Origin: Corynebacterium freneyi
Lineage (GTDB): Bacteria > Actinomycetota > Actinomycetes > Mycobacteriales > Mycobacteriaceae
Reading direction: 5' to 3'
NCBI RefSeq assembly: GCF_030408835.1
Contig: NZ_CP047357.1
Span: 2,294,001 to 2,358,000, forward strand
Length of the DNA stretch: 64,000 bases
Shown: in pieces, positions 59,337 through 64,000 of the stretch
Numbering within the stretch: the stretch's first letter is position 1
Layout: each line of letters begins with the position of its first letter
Position numbers and translations under genes: made by a program
The notes under the pieces: model-generated
Database searches by the model: none
What the model saw: only the letters and a program-made list of their open reading frames with translations
What the model was told of the DNA's origin: nothing

Positions 59337-59383
59337 GACAACTAACTTCACCTTTTCGCCCCCAAACGCTATCTTCCTCAAAC

Positions 59384-61048
59384 ATGACCTTCTCCTCACG
59401 TTTGCTCCACGCTGATCCGGATGCCGTCGCCACGTCCGTGGCCGAGTCCGCCGACGAGTTCGGCGACGACCGTCCGCCGCAGACCACCGCGGCGAAGAAC
59501 GAGGACCTGCTGCGCCGCCGCGCCGAGGCGACCATGCCCGTCGGCCCCGCCGCGCTCCAGAAGGTCCGCGACAAGGGGCGCATGACCGCCCGCGACCGCA
59601 TCGCCCACCTCCTCGACGAGGGCTCCTTCGTCGAGACCGACGCACTGGCCCGTCACCGCACCCGCGACTTCGGCATGGACGCCAAGCGCCCGGCCACCGA
59701 CGGCATCGTCACCGGCTGGGGCACCGTCGACGGCCGCGAGGTGTGCGTCTTCTCGCAGGACGGCACGGTCTTCGGCGGCGCCCTCGGCGAGGTGTACGGA
59801 GAGAAGATGGTGAAGCTGCAGCAGCTCGCCATCAAGACCGGCCGCCCGATCGTCGGTCTGTACGAAGGCGCCGGCGCCCGCATCCAGGACGGCGCCGTGT
59901 CCCTGGACTACATCGCCCAGACGTTCCACTACAACGTCAAGGCCTCGGGCGTCGTCCCCCAGATCTCCGTCATCTTCGGCGCCTGCGCCGGCGGCAACGC
60001 CTACTCCCCCGCGCTCACCGACTTCGTCGTCATGGTCGAGAACTCCTCGCGCATGTTCGTCACCGGCCCCGACGTGATCACGACCGTCACCGGCGAAGAG
60101 ATCACCCAGGAAGAGCTGGGCGGGGCGACCACCCACATGGAACTGGCCGGCAACACGCATTACACCGCCACCGACGACGAGGACGCCCTCGACTGGGTCC
60201 GCGACCTGCTCGACCACCTCCCGGACAACAACCGCTCCATTCCCGAGATCATCGAGGACGACTTCGACGCCGACATCACCGAAGACGACCTCGCGCTCGA
60301 CTCGATCATCCCGGACAACCCGTCGCAGCCGTACGACGTCCGCGACGTCGTCGCCGCCATCGCCGACGACGGCGACTACCTGGAGATCCAGGAGGGCCGC
60401 GCCGACAACGTCGTCATCGCCTTCGGCCGCATCGAGGGCCGCGTCGTCGGCTTCGTGGCCAACCAGCCGCTGCAATTCGCCGGCTGCCTGGACATCGACG
60501 CCTCCGAAAAGGCCGCCCGTTTCGTCCGCACCTGCGACGCCTTCAACATTCCGCTGGTCCTGCTCGTCGACGTTCCGGGGTTCCTGCCCGGCTCGGACCA
60601 GGAGCACCAGGGCATCCTGCGCCGCGGGGCGAAGCTGCTCTACGCCTACGCCGAGGCCTCGGTGCCGAAGATCACGGTGACCATGCGCAAGGCCTACGGC
60701 GGCGCGTACTGCGTCATGGGCTCCAAGGGCCTGGGCGCCGACCTGAACCTCGCGTGGCCGACCGCGCAGATCGCCGTCATGGGCGCCGCCGGCGCCGTCG
60801 GTTTCCTGCACCGCCGCGAGATCAAGGCGGCCCTGGACCGCGACGGCGACGCGTCGGCGCTGATCGAAGGCTTCGAGCGGGCCTACGAAGATCACATGCT
60901 CAACCCGTACCTCGCCGCCGAACGGGGGCTCATCGACGAAGTCATTCTTCCGTCGGAGACGCGCACCCGCATCGCCCGCAACCTCCGCCTGCTGCGCGAC
61001 AAGAAGGTCGCCTGGCCTGCGCGCAAGCACGGAAACATGCCGCTGTAG
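59384..61048 (+). CDS. accD1: acyl-CoA carboxylase carboxyltransferase subunit AccD1 (DtsR1)
   Basis: A 554-aa carboxyltransferase beta subunit that moves CO2 from carboxybiotin (AccBC) to acetyl-CoA, giving malonyl-CoA. Seen: [17 protein letters not shown], the two oxyanion-hole regions [11 protein letters not shown] and then [16 protein letters not shown], and [18 protein letters not shown]. The end RKHGNMPL and [16 protein letters not shown] agree with DtsR1 rather than DtsR2 as I recall them. Divergent from birA, with a GlxR-type site in between. Confidence 0.93.
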   Translation: MTFSSRLLHADPDAVATSVAESADEFGDDRPPQTTAAKNEDLLRRRAEATMPVGPAALQKVRDKGRMTARDRIAHLLDEGSFVETDALARHRTRDFGMDAKRPATDGIVTGWGTVDGREVCVFSQDGTVFGGALGEVYGEKMVKLQQLAIKTGRPIVGLYEGAGARIQDGAVSLDYIAQTFHYNVKASGVVPQISVIFGACAGGNAYSPALTDFVVMVENSSRMFVTGPDVITTVTGEEITQEELGGATTHMELAGNTHYTATDDEDALDWVRDLLDHLPDNNRSIPEIIEDDFDADITEDDLALDSIIPDNPSQPYDVRDVVAAIADDGDYLEIQEGRADNVVIAFGRIEGRVVGFVANQPLQFAGCLDIDASEKAARFVRTCDAFNIPLVLLVDVPGFLPGSDQEHQGILRRGAKLLYAYAEASVPKITVTMRKAYGGAYCVMGSKGLGADLNLAWPTAQIAVMGAAGAVGFLHRREIKAALDRDGDASALIEGFERAYEDHMLNPYLAAERGLIDEVILPSETRTRIARNLRLLRDKKVAWPARKHGNMPL

Positions 61049-61173
61049 GCGATCTCGCCCCGCACTCGGCGGGGTGACCCCGCACCCCGGCGGCGTCGCC
61101 CCGTCCCCCCGCAAGCGAACGCCGGTTGCCCCCGTTTCCCGGCCCGAACTTTCCTGTACGTAGACTCGTGAAC

Positions 61174-62802
61174 ATGACGACTGCCGCACACACCCCCACC
61201 GGCACCGAGCCGGACAAGTCCACCACCGCCGGCAAGCTCGCGGATCTGCGAGCGCGCCTCGCCGAGACCCAGGCCCCCATGGGCCAGGCCTCCATCGACC
61301 GCGTCCACGACAAGGGCAAGCTCACGGCCCGTGAACGCATCGAGTACCTCCTCGACGACGGTTCCTTCGTCGAGATCGACGCCCTGGTCCGCCACCGTTC
61401 CAAGAACTTCGGCCTGGACGCCCGCCGTCCGGTCACCGACGGCGTGGTCACCGGGTACGGCACCATCGACGGCCGCAAGGTCTGCGTCTTCTCGCAGGAC
61501 GGCGCCATCTTCGGTGGCGCGCTCGGCGAGGTCTACGGCGAGAAGATCGTCAAGATCATGGATCTGGCGATCAAGACCGGTGTTCCGATCATCGGCATCA
61601 ACGAAGGCGCCGGCGCACGCATCCAGGAGGGCGTCGTCTCGCTGGGCCTGTACTCGCAGATCTTCTTCCGCAACACCCAGGCGTCGGGCGTCATCCCGCA
61701 GATCTCCCTGATCATGGGCGCCTGCGCCGGCGGCCACGTGTACTCGCCGGCCCTGACCGACTTCATCATCATGGTCGACGGCACGTCGAAGATGTTCATC
61801 ACCGGCCCGGACGTCATCAAGACGGTCACCGGCGAGGAGGTCACCCAGGAGGAGCTCGGCGGCGCCGGCACCCACATGTCCACCTCGGGCACCTCGCACT
61901 ACACCGCCTCCGACGACGAGGACGCCCTGTCCTTCGTCCAGGAGCTGATCGGCTACCTGCCGTCGAACAACCGCGCCGAGGCCCCGCGCATGGAGGCCGA
62001 GCCGTTCGAGGGTTCCATCGCCGACAACATCACCGAGACGGACCTCGAGCTCGACACGCTGATCCCGGATTCCCCGAACCTGCCGTACGACATCAAGGAG
62101 GTCATCACCCGCCTGGTCGACGACGGCGATTTCCTGGAGATCCAGGAGGACTACGCGCAGAACGTGGTCATCGGCTTCGGCCGCGTGGAGGGCCGTTCGG
62201 TCGGTTTCGTCGCCAACCAGCCGATCCAGTTCGCCGGCTGCCTGGACATCAAGGCGTCGGAGAAGGCCGCCCGTTTCGTCCGCACCTGCGACGCCTTCAA
62301 CATTCCGATCATCATGCTGGTCGACGTGCCGGGCTTCCTGCCGGGCACGAACCAGGAGTTCGACGGCATCATCCGCCGTGGCGCGAAGCTGCTGTACGCC
62401 TACGCCGAGGCGACCGTCGGCAAGATCACGGTCATCACCCGCAAGGCGTACGGCGGCGCGTACTGCGTCATGGGTTCGAAGGACATGGGCGCGGACATCA
62501 ACCTCGCCTGGCCGACCGCGCAGATCGCCGTGATGGGCGCCTCCGGTGCCGTGGGCTTCATCTACCGCAAGGAGCTGAAGCAGGCCGCCGCCGAGGGCAA
62601 GGACGTCGCGGCGGTGCAGAAGGAGTACGAGGCCGAGTACGAGGAGACCCTGGTCAACCCGTACATGGCGGCCGAGCGCGGCTTCATCGACGCGGTCATC
62701 CCGCCGTCGGAGACCCGCGGCCAGATCATCGAGGGCCTGCGTCTGCTCGACCGCAAGGTCGTCAACGTGCCCGCCAAGAAGCATGGGAACATTCCGCTGT
62801 GA
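61174..62802 (+). CDS. accD2: acyl-CoA carboxylase carboxyltransferase subunit AccD2 (DtsR2)
   Basis: A 542-aa paralogue of accD1. Seen: [49 protein letters not shown], and the end KHGNIPL. In corynebacteria AccD2 works with AccD3 in carboxylating long acyl-CoA for mycolic acids. There is no ribosome site before ATG 61174, but a -10-like TAGACT lies 7 nt upstream, so the message may be leaderless. It overlaps accE by 4 bp. Confidence 0.93.
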   Translation: MTTAAHTPTGTEPDKSTTAGKLADLRARLAETQAPMGQASIDRVHDKGKLTARERIEYLLDDGSFVEIDALVRHRSKNFGLDARRPVTDGVVTGYGTIDGRKVCVFSQDGAIFGGALGEVYGEKIVKIMDLAIKTGVPIIGINEGAGARIQEGVVSLGLYSQIFFRNTQASGVIPQISLIMGACAGGHVYSPALTDFIIMVDGTSKMFITGPDVIKTVTGEEVTQEELGGAGTHMSTSGTSHYTASDDEDALSFVQELIGYLPSNNRAEAPRMEAEPFEGSIADNITETDLELDTLIPDSPNLPYDIKEVITRLVDDGDFLEIQEDYAQNVVIGFGRVEGRSVGFVANQPIQFAGCLDIKASEKAARFVRTCDAFNIPIIMLVDVPGFLPGTNQEFDGIIRRGAKLLYAYAEATVGKITVITRKAYGGAYCVMGSKDMGADINLAWPTAQIAVMGASGAVGFIYRKELKQAAAEGKDVAAVQKEYEAEYEETLVNPYMAAERGFIDAVIPPSETRGQIIEGLRLLDRKVVNVPAKKHGNIPL

Positions 62803-63062
62803 CCGACAACGCCACCGACACCACCGCCGCCGACAACGCCGAGGCGCAGGAGGCCCCCAAGGCCCCGTTCCTCAAGGTTCTCAAGGGCAACCCGACCGAC
62901 GCGCAGGTCGCGACGCTGGCCGTGCTGTTCGCGGGCATGGCCAACGCCGCCGCCGACACCGGCCCGAAGGGTCCCCGCAATCAGTGGGGCAGCCTGGACG
63001 AGCGCCTGCAGAAACCGATGAGCTACAACCCGGGCAGCTTCCAGAACGTCCAGTTCTACTAG
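62799..63062 (+). CDS. accE: acyl-CoA carboxylase epsilon subunit
   Basis: An 87-aa small subunit with an acidic, Ala-rich start ([16 protein letters not shown]) and the conserved core [22 protein letters not shown]. It stabilises the AccBC-AccD complex. The GTG start overlaps the accD2 stop (GTGA), so synthesis is coupled. Confidence 0.92.
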   Translation: MTDNATDTTAADNAEAQEAPKAPFLKVLKGNPTDAQVATLAVLFAGMANAAADTGPKGPRNQWGSLDERLQKPMSYNPGSFQNVQFY

Positions 63063-63095
63063 GGCGCCTGCGGGACGCGCCCGCTTGCTTTGCGA

Positions 63096-63143
63096 CGACG
63101 CCGTCGCCTCCCCTTTCACCGGGAGGCGGCGGCGTCGCCGTTT
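63096..63143 (+). terminator. terminator after accD2-accE
   Basis: Long stem of about 17 pairs joining CGACGCCGTCGCCTCCC with GGGAGGCGGCGGCGTCG around a short loop, then CCGTTT. A GCTTTGCGACG word (63087-63097) runs into its 5' arm. Confidence 0.75.
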
Positions 63144-63193
63144 CCGGCCACCGCCCGAGTCGCCGGCCCGTTCGCCCGCTACCGTGGTGTGCC

Positions 63194-63886
63194 ATGAGCA
63201 CCGTGTCCGCCGCAAACCCCCGGCCAGCCCATCGCGTGGTGTTGGCGTCCAGTTCCCCGTCCCGTCTGATGGTCCTGCGTTCGGCGGGAGTCGATCCGGT
63301 GGTGTCGCCCCCGGAGGTCGACGAAGACGCCATTCTCGAGGCTCTTGCGGCGGAGGGCGCGGAGGCGGGCACCGTCGTCAAGCGTCTGGCGGAGGCGAAG
63401 GCGGCGGCGGTGACCGGCGCGCTGGCCCGGGAGGGCGCGGACGCGGGGGTCACGGTGGTCATCGCGTGCGATTCGATGCTGTTGATGGACGGGAAACTGT
63501 CCGGCAAGCCGCACACGGTGGGCGAAACCGTCCGGCGGTGGAAGGCGCAGCGCGGGCGCGACGCGGAGCTGGTGACCGGACATTCGATCACGGCGACTCT
63601 GCCCGGCGGGGAGGTCCGCACGGCGACGGAGGCGGTGTCGACCGTGGTGCGCTTCGGCGAGCCGTCCGACGCCGACATCGTGGCCTACGCCGAGTCGGGC
63701 GAGCCGCTGGGCTGCGCCGGGGCGTTCACCCTGGAGGCGCTGGGCGGCTGGTTCATCGACGGCATCGACGGCGACCCGTCCAGCGTGCTCGGCCTGTCGC
63801 TGCCGCTGATCCGCCGCACCTTGGCCGGGTGGGGCCTGGACGTGTCGGACTTCTGGAACCGGGAACGCCGAACCCCCGGCGCATGA
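63194..63886 (+). CDS. maf: Maf-like nucleotide pyrophosphatase
   Basis: A 230-aa Maf/Ham1-type enzyme that hydrolyses non-canonical or excess nucleoside triphosphates. Seen: VVLASSSPSRLMVLRSAGV, VDEDAILEAL, IACDSMLLMDG with GKPHTVGE, and GAFTLEALGGWFIDGIDGD. ATG 63194. The place behind accE matches C. glutamicum. Confidence 0.93.
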   Translation: MSTVSAANPRPAHRVVLASSSPSRLMVLRSAGVDPVVSPPEVDEDAILEALAAEGAEAGTVVKRLAEAKAAAVTGALAREGADAGVTVVIACDSMLLMDGKLSGKPHTVGETVRRWKAQRGRDAELVTGHSITATLPGGEVRTATEAVSTVVRFGEPSDADIVAYAESGEPLGCAGAFTLEALGGWFIDGIDGDPSSVLGLSLPLIRRTLAGWGLDVSDFWNRERRTPGA

Positions 63887-63958
63887 GCACCGGGGGCGCG
63901 AGCGAAAACCGGGCGGCGCCGGATCGGGGCGGCACCTAATCGACGACGGTGCCGAAGA

Positions 63959-64000
63959 CTAGGCGTCGCCGAACTTCTCGACGACCCGCTTGATGGCCTC
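63959..64000 (-). CDS. C-terminal end of a minus-strand gene, cut by window edge
   Basis: The last 13 codons of a reading frame, EAIKRVVEKFGDA, then TAG at 63959-63961. Too short for a family call. It converges on maf. Confidence 0.4.
   Translation of the reverse strand, partial: EAIKRVVEKFGDA

Noticed and set aside
61058..61074. CCCCGC-N5-GCGGGG after accD1 as a terminator
   Set aside because: Short stem without a T tract; accD2 follows with its own possible promoter, so I do not call it.

Overview
The window is a contiguous piece of a high-GC (roughly two thirds GC) actinobacterial chromosome, almost certainly a Corynebacterium. Evidence: a resuscitation-promoting factor (Rpf2 type), paired AccD/DtsR carboxyltransferases with the small AccE subunit, BirA, a protein O-mannosyltransferase, a trehalose-type ABC importer, a DtxR iron box, a Crp/GlxR-type site, and gene order recalled from C. 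glutamicum (metG-tatD-rpf2-ksgA; mprAB-htrA-mog-mscL; galU-moeA-like-rimJ-membrane protein; purE/purK/birA/dtsR1/dtsR2/accE/maf). The left and right edges both cut through genes.

Layout. 1-6.1 kb: an orphan sugar-binding lipoprotein, a Nudix hydrolase, then about 4 kb of lower-GC unrecognised genes bounded by a 103-bp duplication of the Nudix 3' end. 6.1-16.5 kb: an iron-regulated gene with promoter and DtxR operator, a DUF1540 protein, ksgA, rpf2, tatD, a DUF1707 membrane protein, metG, an ankyrin protein, pabB and a lipoprotein/membrane pair. 16.6-24.4 kb: two tandem BCCT osmolyte transporters, rsmI, pmt, a zinc-finger membrane protein, DoxX and tRNA-Ala(CGC). 24.4-36 kb: the gephyrin-like division module (glpR, rimJ, moeA-like glp, galU), folate cyclo-ligase, a SAF protein, mscL, and the envelope-stress block mogA-htrA-mprB-mprA with candidate MprA boxes before mprA and htrA. 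36-38.3 kb: divergent cysteine-poor ribosomal protein operons (rpmE2-rpmF; rpmB-rpmG-rpsN-rpsR). 38.4-46.4 kb: an AEC carrier, a TIGR03089 protein, an ABC exporter, a 13E12-type HNH nuclease and a NarL-type two-component system. 46.4-51 kb: a trehalose/maltooligosaccharide-type ABC importer. 51-64 kb: an S41-like protease, purE/purK, a DUF1846 protein, an AlbA_2/Schlafen-like regulator, a PH-domain protein, birA, the acyl-CoA carboxylase block and maf.

How the genes work together. Several modules concern the envelope: Rpf2 and the Glp/GlpR pair (wall growth, division), Pmt (glycosylation of exported proteins), MprAB-HtrA (envelope stress), MscL plus two BCCT carriers (osmotic shock), and AccD1/AccD2/AccE plus BirA (malonyl-CoA and mycolate precursors with biotin loading).

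The most unusual signals are not genes. (1) The 11-mer GCTTGACGACG occurs 15 times on either strand, in several reading frames and between genes, where about 0.05 copies would be expected from base composition; six further copies fit GCTTTRCGACG. (2) Short tandem repeats of 17-26 bp restart the last codons of a gene across its stop codon at six or more genes. (3) A near-identical 103-bp repeat brackets the lower-GC cargo near the left edge. No CRISPR array, rRNA operon, transposase or integrase was seen.
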